22,655 nt of DNA, taken from positions 1 through 22,655 of the IMG/VR virus record IMGVR_UViG_3300001213_000115, one strand, 5' to 3'. Made by a program: the position numbers and the translations under genes. The notes beneath the pieces were generated by a model. It was given only the letters and a program-made list of their open reading frames with translations. It did no database searches and was not told the origin of the DNA. The stretch is from a virus. This document shows positions 15,216-22,655 of the stretch, piece by piece. Position 1 is the first letter of the stretch. Each line of letters opens with the position of its first letter.

Positions 15216-16547
15216 ATGAGTCTCAATATTCTTATTATTGACCAGGATAGTGTAGGACTTGCTTTTGCTTGGAGATGTGCAATGGCTGGTCACCAAATTC
15301 GCTGGTGGATGGAAAAGAAAGATGGTTACAATTCAAAGGTCGGTGATGGGTTTCATAGAAACATTACTAAGATTGAGAACTGGGTTGGTTCTGCTAAATG
15401 GGCAGATCTCATCTTTACTACTTCAAATGGATCACAAATAGACAAACTTGATGCAATGCGTAGACGTGGTATCAATACAATCTTTGGTCCAAGTCAAGCA
15501 AGTGCTGATTTAGAAATTAAACGTGGTTTAGGAATGGAATTCTTAGAGAAGCACGGAGTTGAAGTTCCTGAATACAAAATCTTCAACAGTCTTAAAGAAG
15601 CAGAAAAGCACATCATGGAAACAGGCGAAACCTATGTGTTTAAAACATTGGGTGACAATGATGATAAGTCACTCAGTTATGTTGGTAAATCTCCTGCCGA
15701 CTTAATTGCAAGACTTCAGAGATGGCAAAAACTTGGTATGAACCCAGGCGGACAAGTGATGCTACAAAAAGTAGTTAAAGGCACTGAGTTTGCAGTTTCA
15801 ATGTGTATGGGCAAGAATGGTTGGTTAAAGCCAGTCAATGAAGGGTTTGAACATAAGAAACTTATGCCAGGTAATTATGGTGTAAACACTGGCGAGATGG
15901 GAACAGTTGCAAAGTATGTGACTGAATCTAAACTTGCTGATGATATTTTACGTCCACTAGGTGATGCATTGCGTAAACTTGGTCATATTGGCTTTTGTGA
16001 TCTTAACTGCATTATCGATGAAAAAGGAAAGGTATGGCCACTTGAATTTACTAATAGACCAGGATGGCCAATATTCAATTTAATGCTTGCTGCAACAAAG
16101 GGCGATCCAGCACAGTGGATGGTCGATGCACTTAATGGAGAGGATACTCACAATGTCACTTACGAAACTGGTATTATTGTTCTTGGATGCCAACCTAATT
16201 TCCCCTTTGGTGGCTTATCTCAAAAGGAACTCACTGGCACTCCTGTTTACGGCGTTACAAAGAAAAATAGTGAGTTTATTCAACCGCAAGGTGTAATGAT
16301 TGAAAATCTCCCGACAATGGAGAATGATGAAATTGTCACAAGACCTATTTGGGCAACTGCAGGCGATTATCTTTTTGGCGTAACCGGTTTTGGAAGAGAT
16401 ACAGTCACTGCAAGCAAGCGTGCTTATGGTACAATGGATGAATTGCATGTTCCAAATTTGATTGTTCGTAATGATATTGGCGGTAAGACTGCTAAGGAAG
16501 TTCAAACTTTACAGAAGAATGGATTTGCAACCGGTTGGAATGATTAA
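15216..16547 (+). CDS. Diverged PurD-like ATP-grasp ligase (443 aa)
   Basis: The full length aligns by eye with phosphoribosylamine-glycine ligase (PurD, about 430 residues). Matching parts are a Rossmann-like start (NILIID), FGPSQASADLEIKRG for FGP-x-x-x-A-x-L-E-x-S-K, YGVNTGEMGT (221-230) for GPNTGGMG, a G-F-x-x-x-x-x-I-I-D strand, LEFTNRPG (276-283) for IEFNCRFGD, and FGVTGFGRDTVTASKRAYGT with NDIGG near the end. Departures: the GGREH motif near the start is DQDSVGL, the glycine-rich loop is KTLGDNDDKSL, and the metal-binding E-x-N is EFTN. It therefore probably keeps ATP-grasp chemistry (acyl-phosphate, then ligation to an amine) but not GAR synthesis. It lies between capsid and tail genes, downstream of its own putative promoter, so its substrate may be a virion protein or phage DNA. 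That is inference. Confidence 0.75.
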   Translation: MSLNILIIDQDSVGLAFAWRCAMAGHQIRWWMEKKDGYNSKVGDGFHRNITKIENWVGSAKWADLIFTTSNGSQIDKLDAMRRRGINTIFGPSQASADLEIKRGLGMEFLEKHGVEVPEYKIFNSLKEAEKHIMETGETYVFKTLGDNDDKSLSYVGKSPADLIARLQRWQKLGMNPGGQVMLQKVVKGTEFAVSMCMGKNGWLKPVNEGFEHKKLMPGNYGVNTGEMGTVAKYVTESKLADDILRPLGDALRKLGHIGFCDLNCIIDEKGKVWPLEFTNRPGWPIFNLMLAATKGDPAQWMVDALNGEDTHNVTYETGIIVLGCQPNFPFGGLSQKELTGTPVYGVTKKNSEFIQPQGVMIENLPTMENDEIVTRPIWATAGDYLFGVTGFGRDTVTASKRAYGTMDELHVPNLIVRNDIGGKTAKEVQTLQKNGFATGWND

Positions 16548-16559
16548 AGGAAATAATTT

Positions 16560-18059
16560 ATGAGTTTAAATCTCTCTCCAGTAGGTAGCCCAGGTAGTCA
16601 ATTCTTCACTGATCAAGGTGTAGTATTGTCCGGTGGTCTTATTTACGTTTATCTTGCAGGAACAACAACACCTGTCACAACTTACACCACAAGTGCTGGT
16701 ACTACCCCTAACCCAAACCCTATTGTTCTTAATTCACAAGGTCGTCCTCCACAAGAAATTTGGTTGACAGGTGGACAACAATACAAGTTTGTAATTACCA
16801 CAGCACAGGGTGTTCAACTTACCCCAGGTGTTTTTGATAATGTTAGTGGTATTAATGATGTTACAAGTGGTGGTTCACCAACTATTTCTGAATGGCAACC
16901 GTCTAACTACACACCATCCTACGTAAGTGCAACTTCGTTTACAACCGTTGGCAATAGCACTGCTGTGTTTACTCCAGGTAGACGTATTCAAACCACTAAC
17001 ACATCTGGGTTGATTTATGCAACAGTTCTTTCTAGCACGTATGGTGGAAGCAATACAACAGTCGTTTGTGAACCAGATTCTGGTGTGCTTGACAGTGGTT
17101 TAATTACTGCTAACGTAAGTATTTTAAATGCGGCTTATCCAAGTTCTCCAAGTCAACTTCCAAGTGCTGGTCAATTGACATTTGTAAGTTCGACACAAGT
17201 CAAATATGTTCCATACAACGGTGCATTCATAACAATTAATGGTGTTTCTTGCAGAATTCCAAGTGCAGGTGTAACTCTTACATCCCCGGCAATGACTGCA
17301 AATACCGATTACTATGTCTATGCATCTATGGTGTCAGGTGTAATGACATTATCCGTTAGCACCACAGGTGTTACAATTGATGGTATTACTGGTATGCTTA
17401 CAATGATTGGTGATAGCACAAAGACATTAATTGGTCTGGTAACATCTGGTTCATCTGCCAACACATTTGCTTCTGCACAAACTTGGTGGAACAATGGCGC
17501 CATTAATAACGTAAGTGGTGGAGCAACTGGTATTACCTTTACACAAGGCACTGGTGGTAAACTTTCTACAACAACAATGGCTGGAACACTACTTGCTGGT
17601 AATGGCGGATCTGGTGCTGCTGGAACATTAACTGGTTATTTGTATGGTAACGGTGCAAGCCCTTACACTGCAAGCACAACCATACCATCTACCGCAATTA
17701 CTGGTTTGCCAACTGCAGGAACAATTACAAACTTAACAACTGGCACACAGATTGTTAACGGAACATCCACAACTTATGCATTACCTAACCCAAGTTATGT
17801 TGGATGGCAAACATTACCAGGCAATTTGTTGATGCAATGGGGAACTGGTTCTTCCATTAATGCGTCAGTTAATACCTACACTGAGACATTCAACACACCA
17901 TTTACTACTGCTTGCTTCCATGTGAATGTAATTGGTAATACAAACAACGCTGGCGGTAATGCTAATAATTTAGTCACAGGTATGACTACAAGTAATTTTA
18001 CATGTGTTTGGAATAACAACCAAGCAGGATGGATTTACTGGATGGCAATCGGCAAATAA
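16560..18059 (+). CDS. Second tail fibre, gp53-like C-terminus (499 aa)
   Basis: The N-terminal 100 residues (GSQFFTDQGVVLSGGLIYVY, later NPIVLNSQGRPPQEIW and YKFVI) are a common virion-attachment domain of podovirus tail fibres and spikes. The middle is Thr/Ser/Gly-rich beta shaft containing LLAGNGGSGAAG-type repeats. The end, PGNLLMQWGTGSS through AGWIYWMAIGK, matches the tail fibre gp53-like C-terminal domain (QWG near its start, WiAiG at its end), the probable receptor-binding tip. The gene begins 12 bases after the ATP-grasp stop with AAAGGAAA before the ATG. Together with the 1177-residue protein, the phage has at least two fibres, which may bind different surface structures. Confidence 0.8.
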   Translation: MSLNLSPVGSPGSQFFTDQGVVLSGGLIYVYLAGTTTPVTTYTTSAGTTPNPNPIVLNSQGRPPQEIWLTGGQQYKFVITTAQGVQLTPGVFDNVSGINDVTSGGSPTISEWQPSNYTPSYVSATSFTTVGNSTAVFTPGRRIQTTNTSGLIYATVLSSTYGGSNTTVVCEPDSGVLDSGLITANVSILNAAYPSSPSQLPSAGQLTFVSSTQVKYVPYNGAFITINGVSCRIPSAGVTLTSPAMTANTDYYVYASMVSGVMTLSVSTTGVTIDGITGMLTMIGDSTKTLIGLVTSGSSANTFASAQTWWNNGAINNVSGGATGITFTQGTGGKLSTTTMAGTLLAGNGGSGAAGTLTGYLYGNGASPYTASTTIPSTAITGLPTAGTITNLTTGTQIVNGTSTTYALPNPSYVGWQTLPGNLLMQWGTGSSINASVNTYTETFNTPFTTACFHVNVIGNTNNAGGNANNLVTGMTTSNFTCVWNNNQAGWIYWMAIGK

Positions 18060-18068
18060 GGAGTCAAT

Positions 18069-19043
18069 ATGGCTACATCAGGAACTTATTCTTTCACAGT
18101 CACAAGAGATGACATTATTAGAGATGCAATGCTTAACTTAGGTCACTTAGGTGAAGGTGAGGGGCCTACTCCACAGGAAACTGTTGATTGTGCTCGTAAA
18201 CTCAATATGATGGTTAAGCAATGGATGGGTAAAGCAGACTACGCACCAGGACTAAAGACTTGGACACGCAGACAAGGTTATGCTTTCTTATCCGGCACAA
18301 CAGGTCAATATCAAATTGGCCCAAACAATGGTAAGTGGACTAATAGTTTTGTTCAAACATTGGCTTCTGCTGGTTCTGCTTTAGGCACAAATATTTTGTA
18401 TGTGAATTCTGTCGCAGGTATGACTGTTGGCGATAATATCGGTGTTCAAATTAATCAAACAAACAGTGATCCACAAACATTGTTTTGGTCTACAGTTCAA
18501 TCTATTAATTCTACACTGAATCAAATCACTTTAACAACAATGTTACCAGTGTCTGTTCCAGTAGGCGCAGTAGTTTATGACTACACAACTAATGCACAAA
18601 TACCAGTTGCAATTGAAACTGCTGTGTTACGCGATAGTAGCAATGAAGATACAATACTTCGTTTAATGAATATTGAAGATTATCAATCCCTGCCAAGCAA
18701 GACTGACCCAACAAACATCAGTGATCCAACAGCAATTTATGTTGAACGTCAATTGAATTATTCTTATGTGTTTACTGATTGTGCAGCAGCAAACGATGTT
18801 ACTAAGTATTTGGTAATTGAATACATGGAACCAATTCAGGACTTCAATAACCCACTTGATACACCAGAATACCCACAAGAATGGTATTTGGCACTTACCT
18901 GGGGATTGACAAGACAAATTGCACCCATGTTTGGTGTCAATTGGACACAAACTATGCAAGCAAACTTAACTGAAGCAGTTGCTATTGCTCGTAATTTGAA
19001 TCCTGATACAACAAGTATCTACTTTCAGCCAGGACTCGAATAA
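18069..19043 (+). CDS. P22 gp4-like head-tail adaptor with inserted domain
   Basis: The outer parts match P22 gp4-type adaptors, which bind under the portal and start tail assembly. They are TRDDIIRDAMLNLGHLGEGE followed by ARKLNMMVKQWMG near the start, and YPQEWYLALTWGLTRQIAPM near the end. P22 gp4 is 166 residues, whereas this protein has 324. The excess includes a beta-rich stretch at about residues 95-175 (GTNILYVNSVAGMTVGDNI, LNQITLTTMLP), which looks like an inserted small domain facing outwards. The stop overlaps the next gene's start (TAATG), and the following gp10-like gene supports the assignment. The start is preceded by AAGGAGTC. Confidence 0.78.
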   Translation: MATSGTYSFTVTRDDIIRDAMLNLGHLGEGEGPTPQETVDCARKLNMMVKQWMGKADYAPGLKTWTRRQGYAFLSGTTGQYQIGPNNGKWTNSFVQTLASAGSALGTNILYVNSVAGMTVGDNIGVQINQTNSDPQTLFWSTVQSINSTLNQITLTTMLPVSVPVGAVVYDYTTNAQIPVAIETAVLRDSSNEDTILRLMNIEDYQSLPSKTDPTNISDPTAIYVERQLNYSYVFTDCAAANDVTKYLVIEYMEPIQDFNNPLDTPEYPQEWYLALTWGLTRQIAPMFGVNWTQTMQANLTEAVAIARNLNPDTTSIYFQPGLE

Positions 19044-20512
19044 TGAAGAAGATTAATTTATTCGGAACTGAAATTCAAGGATTGTCGCCATACAGCAATG
19101 CGCAAATGCGACTTAACTGCTTTTACGAAGTTGATAATTCAAATGAAAAGGATGTGAAGATATTTGTTAGACCTACACCTGGGTGCAATATCTTTGTGAC
19201 ATTGCCTTCGAGTCCTATTCGTGGTTCGATTGTTATTAACAACTTGCTTTATGTGGTTGCTGGAAATACACTTTATTCAGTGAATACTACTGGAACAGTC
19301 ACAGCATTGGGTGTAATGACATCTTTTAGTGCAACAAACGTCGGTATGGCTTACAATGGAGTTCAGTTAATTATTTGTGCTGGTACCACTGGTTGGATCT
19401 ACACTTTAGTGACTGGAACTTATTCAACTGGTGTTGTTACTGCAGGAACTTTTGCACAAATTACTGCTGCTGCTTACCCAACTGGTGCAACAAGTGTTTG
19501 TTTCTTAAATGGTGCATTCATTGCAAACAATCCAGCAAGCAATGGACAATTTCAAACAAGCACATTTTATGACGGGACTTCTTGGCCTGCATTGAATTTT
19601 GCTACTGCTGAAACAAGTCCCGATGTGTTACTTGGCCTAGATGCATGGCAAGGCACACTTATTCTTTGGGGACAAACTCATATTGAATATTGGCAAGATA
19701 CTGGTGCAAGTTTATTCCCATTTACTCAATTAGTTGGCACTGCACAAAACTTTGGTTTAGCAGCAGTTCAAAGCCGAGTATTGTTCAAAGGAAGTATGAT
19801 CTTCCTAGGAAGAAATCCAGCAGGCCAAGTTCAAGTAATGTTGCTTAATGGATATTCACCTGAACCTGTAAGTGATTCAAACATCGATTACTTGATTAAT
19901 AACCTGTCTACAATAAGTGATGCTGTTGGTTTCAGTTATGTGTTGAATGGACACCACATGTATCAATTGACATTCCCAACTGCACAAAAGTCGTTCTTAT
20001 TTGATGGCGGAACTGGGTTGTGGAGTATTCTTCAAACCGGTGTTGGGTTATCTGGTAGGCATATTGCACAAAATGGAATTGCATTTGGTAATAACTTTTA
20101 CATTACTGACTCAAGTTCTGGTAATCTTTACAGATTTAGCACTGATTACACATCTGACAATGGCACAACAATCAAAAGACAAATTCAAACTAGACACATT
20201 CAAGGTGACGGTAATAGGTTTGGTGTTGATGAATTGTGGTTAGACATGCAAATAGGTGCAGGATTGACAGTTGGCCAAGGACAAAATCCACAACTAATGA
20301 TGCAAGTGTCTAAGGATAATGGCAATACTTGGGGCAATGAACGTTGGGTTTCAATTGGTCAACAAGGACAATATGTCGGCCCAAGAGCAATTTGGCGTAG
20401 AATCGGTCAAGGAAGGGATTTTGTGTTTAGATTCACATTGACCGATCCAGTTCCATTTGTTGTTATTCGTGGTTCAGCAATGATTAGACCTACAGAAGAA
20501 GGAAGTCAATAA
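19043..20512 (+). CDS. P22 gp10-like tail hub / DNA stabilisation protein
   Basis: The 489-residue length is close to P22 gp10 (472). The N-terminal pattern INLFGTEIQGLSPYSNAQMR and VRPTPGCNIFVTLPSS matches the packaged-DNA stabilisation family, including the R-P-T-P-G motif. It is predicted to be mostly beta, with repeated strand units such as GSIVINNLLYVVAGNTLYSV and DGGTGLWSIL and ending WVSIGQQGQYVGPRAIWRR. These make a propeller-like hub that closes the tail and carries fibres or spikes. It is translated from a TAATG overlap with the adaptor gene and overlaps the next gene in the same way, forming a tight tail operon. Confidence 0.82.
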   Translation: MKKINLFGTEIQGLSPYSNAQMRLNCFYEVDNSNEKDVKIFVRPTPGCNIFVTLPSSPIRGSIVINNLLYVVAGNTLYSVNTTGTVTALGVMTSFSATNVGMAYNGVQLIICAGTTGWIYTLVTGTYSTGVVTAGTFAQITAAAYPTGATSVCFLNGAFIANNPASNGQFQTSTFYDGTSWPALNFATAETSPDVLLGLDAWQGTLILWGQTHIEYWQDTGASLFPFTQLVGTAQNFGLAAVQSRVLFKGSMIFLGRNPAGQVQVMLLNGYSPEPVSDSNIDYLINNLSTISDAVGFSYVLNGHHMYQLTFPTAQKSFLFDGGTGLWSILQTGVGLSGRHIAQNGIAFGNNFYITDSSSGNLYRFSTDYTSDNGTTIKRQIQTRHIQGDGNRFGVDELWLDMQIGAGLTVGQGQNPQLMMQVSKDNGNTWGNERWVSIGQQGQYVGPRAIWRRIGQGRDFVFRFTLTDPVPFVVIRGSAMIRPTEEGSQ

Positions 20513-21105
20513 TGGCTAAGACTTTTGCAATTTCACCATTTAGCACACCAGTTGATAAAAACGGCGATAGACTTAGTGTTGAATGGAATTCCTTCTTTCA
20601 GACAACTGCTAATGCAGTAAATTCACTTTACACAAGCGGAACTACTGCACAAAGACCCACGAATGCATACTTAGGACAAATCTATTTCGATACTACGCTG
20701 AATCAGTTAGTATTTGTGAATAGCATTAGTTCATCAACTGTTACATGGCAACCAATTAATTCATTTAATTTGAATTATGCAGTGGTTGCTTGTAATTCAA
20801 CTGGATTCACTGTTACTGCTTCTGCCAATATTACTATTCTAAATATTGCAGCAGGTGTTACCAGTGGCACAGTCACATTGCCGACTGGTGTCGATGGACA
20901 AATAGTTAAGATCTCTGCAAGTAGTCAAGGAGGAACTATCCCTACTACAACTATTACAGTTAATGCTGCAGGTGGTCAATCAATGAAGACTGGTCAGACA
21001 GTTGTAATGAGTGCAACAAGTAATGGCACAACTACATCCACTAATAGACCTACTGCGGAATATCTTTTTAGTGCAAGTGCTGGTGGTTGGATTCAAATCA
21101 CATAA
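20512..21105 (+). CDS. Small tail protein, last gene of virion module (197 aa)
   Basis: The 197-residue protein begins with a helical segment (DRLSVEWNSFFQTTANAVNSLY). TTAQRPTNAYLGQIYFDT follows, a recurrent motif in tail fibre and tail-associated proteins. The second half is Thr/Gly/Ala-rich beta sequence like the fibre shafts (GTVTLPTGVDGQIVKISA). It is likely to be a small fibre, a tail-tip needle or an attachment piece bound to the gp10-like hub. Start and upstream stop overlap (TAATG). Its own stop codon lies in the right inverted repeat arm. Confidence 0.65.
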   Translation: MAKTFAISPFSTPVDKNGDRLSVEWNSFFQTTANAVNSLYTSGTTAQRPTNAYLGQIYFDTTLNQLVFVNSISSSTVTWQPINSFNLNYAVVACNSTGFTVTASANITILNIAAGVTSGTVTLPTGVDGQIVKISASSQGGTIPTTTITVNAAGGQSMKTGQTVVMSATSNGTTTSTNRPTAEYLFSASAGGWIQIT

Positions 21106-21262
21106 TGCCTGAGAAGGAGCAATCAAGCAACACAATCAAGTAGTGGACAACCACTGGTTCAAGTGGCTTTATTGCTTGCATACTACAAGCATGTGCTTTT
21201 TTGGAAAAAGCACGAAATCGCTAAGCATGTGCTTTTTTATTCGCTAAGCATGTGCTTTTTTA
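21102..21262 (-). repeat. Right arm of about 160-bp inverted repeat
   Basis: This is the reverse complement of 4807-4966 with scattered differences. AAGCATGTGCTTTTTT occurs at 21187, 21223 and 21246, with the same spacings as in the left arm. The main local difference is a five-base A tract where the left arm's complement has a T tract (about 21205-21209). The arm begins in the stop codon of the last virion gene and lies between converging genes. Read on the plus strand, the units are hairpin-plus-T-run elements that face rightwards, out of the virion module. Confidence 0.9.
21205..21238 (+). terminator. Hairpin with T run in right repeat arm
   Basis: AAAAAGCAC (21205-21213) can pair with GTGCTTTTT (21229-21237) around a 15-base loop, ending in a T run. 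Because the left arm carries the opposite A/T tract at this place, the longer stem forms only in this arm. It would help end the late transcript. Confidence 0.5.
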
Positions 21263-21273
21263 CAAGTCACAAA

Positions 21274-21295
21274 AAAGCCCCATCTAAGGGGCTTT
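21274..21295. terminator. Bidirectional terminator between converging genes
   Basis: AAAGCCCC and GGGGCTTT form an 8-bp stem with loop ATCTAA. On the minus strand it is followed by six T; on the plus strand by TATCTTATTT. It lies three bases past the minus-strand cupin stop and should end that transcript strongly, and also end the plus-strand late transcript. Confidence 0.85.
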
Positions 21296-21298
21296 ATC

Positions 21299-21658
21299 TT
21301 ATTTCTGGGAATCGCCTTTCCTAACTCGATAATTGTCTTCTACTGAATCTGGTGTGCTTACTTCAACTATTGAACCTTGCTCAATGCAAAACAACTGATG
21401 TGGCATAAGTGGTGGAATATGCAATACATCACCTGCAACCAATGTTTGTTCTTGTTCAGTTGCAGTTTTTGTATCAATAGTAATAACTCTGAACTTACCA
21501 ACAGTCACATACCAAGTTTCATCTTTAACTGCATGAAAGTGCATACTAAACTTAGCACCTGCATTAAAATTAAGCAACTTACCACAATACTTGTCATTGG
21601 TTGCAAAGATAAATTCAGAACCCCAACCCTTTTCTACAAATCCATTTAGTCTTGTCAT
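21299..21658 (-). CDS. Cupin, sugar-phosphate isomerase-like (119 aa)
   Basis: I chose the ATG at 21658-21656, one base after the kinase stop, because AAGGAAA stands before it. A longer frame that begins inside the kinase gene is rejected. The single-domain cupin has the complete metal motif: Gly34, His40-x-His42, Glu47 and the following Gly, within GAKFSMHFHAVKDETWYVTVG. The second motif is GDVLHIPPLMPH. The start NGFVEKGWGSEFIF resembles the W-G-x-E opening of type II phosphomannose isomerase-like cupins. Such small cupins often sit in surface-sugar gene clusters, and the neighbouring heptose kinase supports a role in sugar-phosphate or nucleotide-sugar metabolism. The exact reaction is unknown. 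Confidence 0.72.
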   Translation of the reverse strand: MTRLNGFVEKGWGSEFIFATNDKYCGKLLNFNAGAKFSMHFHAVKDETWYVTVGKFRVITIDTKTATEQEQTLVAGDVLHIPPLMPHQLFCIEQGSIVEVSTPDSVEDNYRVRKGDSQK

Positions 21659-21659
21659 T

Positions 21660-22565
21660 TTAGTTTCCTTTAAAAATACTTTCGTAAGTCGGATTATGTG
21701 TTCCGACATGTCTACAAACTTCTGCTGCTGCTTTACTTGCATAAACACATGCTTCATGCAAACTTATGTGACCCCACGTAGCAGCAATGGTACTTATCAC
21801 TGAATCACCGGCACTGCACACATCAACTACTTCTGTTGCTAAAGTTGGAAAATCAAATACACCTTCATTGGTGAACAATGCCATTCCTTCTTCCGAACGA
21901 GTTAGCAACAGGTTCTTAAAGTTGTATTCATTCATTAAGTTACGAACATTTGTATTATTCCACTTAGTCCCTAAAACTAATTCAATTTCAGCAATGTTTG
22001 GAGTAATTAAATCAGCACCTGCATACTTTGTCCAATTAGAACCTTTAGGATCAACTAATACAGGAATGCGTTTCTCCTTGCTTTTTTCAATGAAATATGG
22101 CGAATTTTGCGGGGTAATATTACCCTTGGCATAGTCTGATACTACGACCACATCTGCGAAGGCAATTTCGGTGGCAAATAATGACTTTAAATTATTTGCA
22201 GTTTCTTCTGGTAACTTCTTTTCGAAGTCAACTCTAAGCAATTGTTGATTATGAGCAAGTATTCTTAACTTAACAATTGTTGGAAACCAATCTCCGTGAG
22301 TGATTGGACTAATTAATTTCTTCTGAAGCATTGTCTTCATTATGTTTGCATCTTCATCATAACCCCTTACGTAAAGAAGTTTAGTGTCAGCACCTAATGC
22401 AGCGCAATTGGCAGCCACATTTGCAGCACCACCAAGCACTTCTTTTGTGCTTGTGTGGAGTGCTACAGGAACAGGTGCTTCTGGAGAAATGCGTGTTACT
22501 GATGTGGACCAGTAACGATCCAACATCGCATCACCTACTACAAGAACTCTGTTTTTGAATTTCAT
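21660..22565 (-). CDS. Heptose-7-phosphate kinase (HldE kinase-domain type)
   Basis: This is a PfkB/ribokinase-fold enzyme. The family closest by eye is the kinase domain of HldE (RfaE), which converts D-glycero-beta-D-manno-heptose 7-phosphate to the 1,7-bisphosphate for LPS core heptose. Visible motifs are VVGDAMLDRYW (residues 9-19), EVLGGAANVAANCAALGA (42-59), VVSDYAKG (141-148), VDPKG (171-175), TPNIAEIE (188-195), and the nucleotide/anion-hole region DVCSAGD with catalytic Asp254. The usual G-A-G-D is S-A-G-D here. Its 301 residues cover the kinase only; the nucleotidyltransferase domain of full-length HldE is missing. I chose the start at 22565 because it has AAAGGA and overlaps the upstream stop (TAATG). 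Confidence 0.8.
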   Translation of the reverse strand: MKFKNRVLVVGDAMLDRYWSTSVTRISPEAPVPVALHTSTKEVLGGAANVAANCAALGADTKLLYVRGYDEDANIMKTMLQKKLISPITHGDWFPTIVKLRILAHNQQLLRVDFEKKLPEETANNLKSLFATEIAFADVVVVSDYAKGNITPQNSPYFIEKSKEKRIPVLVDPKGSNWTKYAGADLITPNIAEIELVLGTKWNNTNVRNLMNEYNFKNLLLTRSEEGMALFTNEGVFDFPTLATEVVDVCSAGDSVISTIAATWGHISLHEACVYASKAAAEVCRHVGTHNPTYESIFKGN

Positions 22566-22655
22566 TATTGTCCTTTGATGTTCTTCAAATACCAAATACT
22601 TGGCTTAAAGTTTAACTTACCAGCAACTACTTCAAATGCATCCCAAAGCATGTCA
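22565..22655 (-). CDS. C-terminal end of an unidentified gene (partial)
   Basis: Twenty-nine codons in frame run in from the right edge of the window and end at TAA, which overlaps the kinase start (TAATG). The visible end contains MLWDAFEVVAGKLNFKPSIW and then YLKNIKGQ. The codon use and ribosome-binding overlap match the phage genes nearby, so it is probably the preceding gene of the same sugar operon. No family can be named from this fragment. Confidence 0.6.
   Translation of the reverse strand, partial: DMLWDAFEVVAGKLNFKPSIWYLKNIKGQ

Noticed and set aside
4807-21262. The module as a transposon with terminal inverted repeats
   Set aside because: No transposase or recombinase gene lies inside, and the bases directly outside the arms show no target-site duplication. 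The content is entirely ordinary virion genes apart from the ATP-grasp enzyme.
21105-21300. tRNA or small RNA gene in the convergent gap
   Set aside because: The gap is accounted for by the repeat arm and a terminator; I see no cloverleaf or T-loop sequence.
21659-21757. Extended start of the cupin gene inside the kinase gene
   Set aside because: The extension overlaps the conserved C-terminus of the kinase, and a clear AAGGAAA site stands before the internal ATG at 21658.
22566-22595. Earlier start of the kinase at 22595
   Set aside because: It would overlap the upstream gene's coding end, adds ten residues unlike the family start, and the AAAGGA site lies before the ATG at 22565.

Overview
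The window is part of an AT-rich genome of a tailed, double-stranded DNA bacteriophage. Terminase, portal, scaffold and capsid genes are followed by P22-like tail-completion genes, and there is no tape-measure or tail-tube gene, so a short-tailed (podovirus-type) virion is the best reading. A heptose-phosphate kinase gene on the opposite strand points to a Gram-negative host with heptose-containing LPS. Almost every start has an AAGGA-type ribosome-binding site, and neighbouring genes often overlap as TAATG or ATGA.

Layout. 1-985: C-terminal part of a divergent family A (Pol I-like) polymerase. 985-2344: five small genes, including a stand-alone NUMOD3-type protein, a DUF5659-like protein and a single-pass membrane protein placed where lysis genes often sit. 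2389-4459: small and large terminase subunits. 4456-4809: a small unknown gene. 5001-21105: one long same-strand virion module holding a small protein, a 1177-residue repeat-built tail fibre, a small protein, portal, small protein, scaffold, major capsid protein, three small head genes, a diverged PurD-like ATP-grasp enzyme, a second tail fibre, a gp4-like adaptor, a gp10-like tail protein and a small tail protein. 21299-22655, minus strand: a cupin, a heptose kinase and the end of a third gene.

The most unusual structure is a pair of imperfect inverted repeats of about 160 bp (4807-4966 and 21102-21262). Each carries three copies of a 16-bp motif with identical spacing and has a 29-bp exact core. 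They enclose the whole virion module and leave the terminase genes outside. Each arm begins or ends in the stop codon of the adjacent gene. The hairpin-plus-T-run orientation in each arm points outward, so transcription leaving the module would be stopped at either end. This arrangement would suit an invertible or exchangeable module, although a terminator-only role or an assembly artefact remain possible.

Five intergenic sites share ATAAATA 23-31 bases before a start codon. They resemble the T4 late-promoter core and probably divide the late region into transcription units. Hairpins after the scaffold-capsid block, after the third small head gene and elsewhere probably set relative transcript levels. 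The ATP-grasp protein keeps the overall PurD layout but has lost the signature motifs for phosphoribosylamine binding and the glycine-rich loop, so it probably does a different ligation, perhaps on a virion component.
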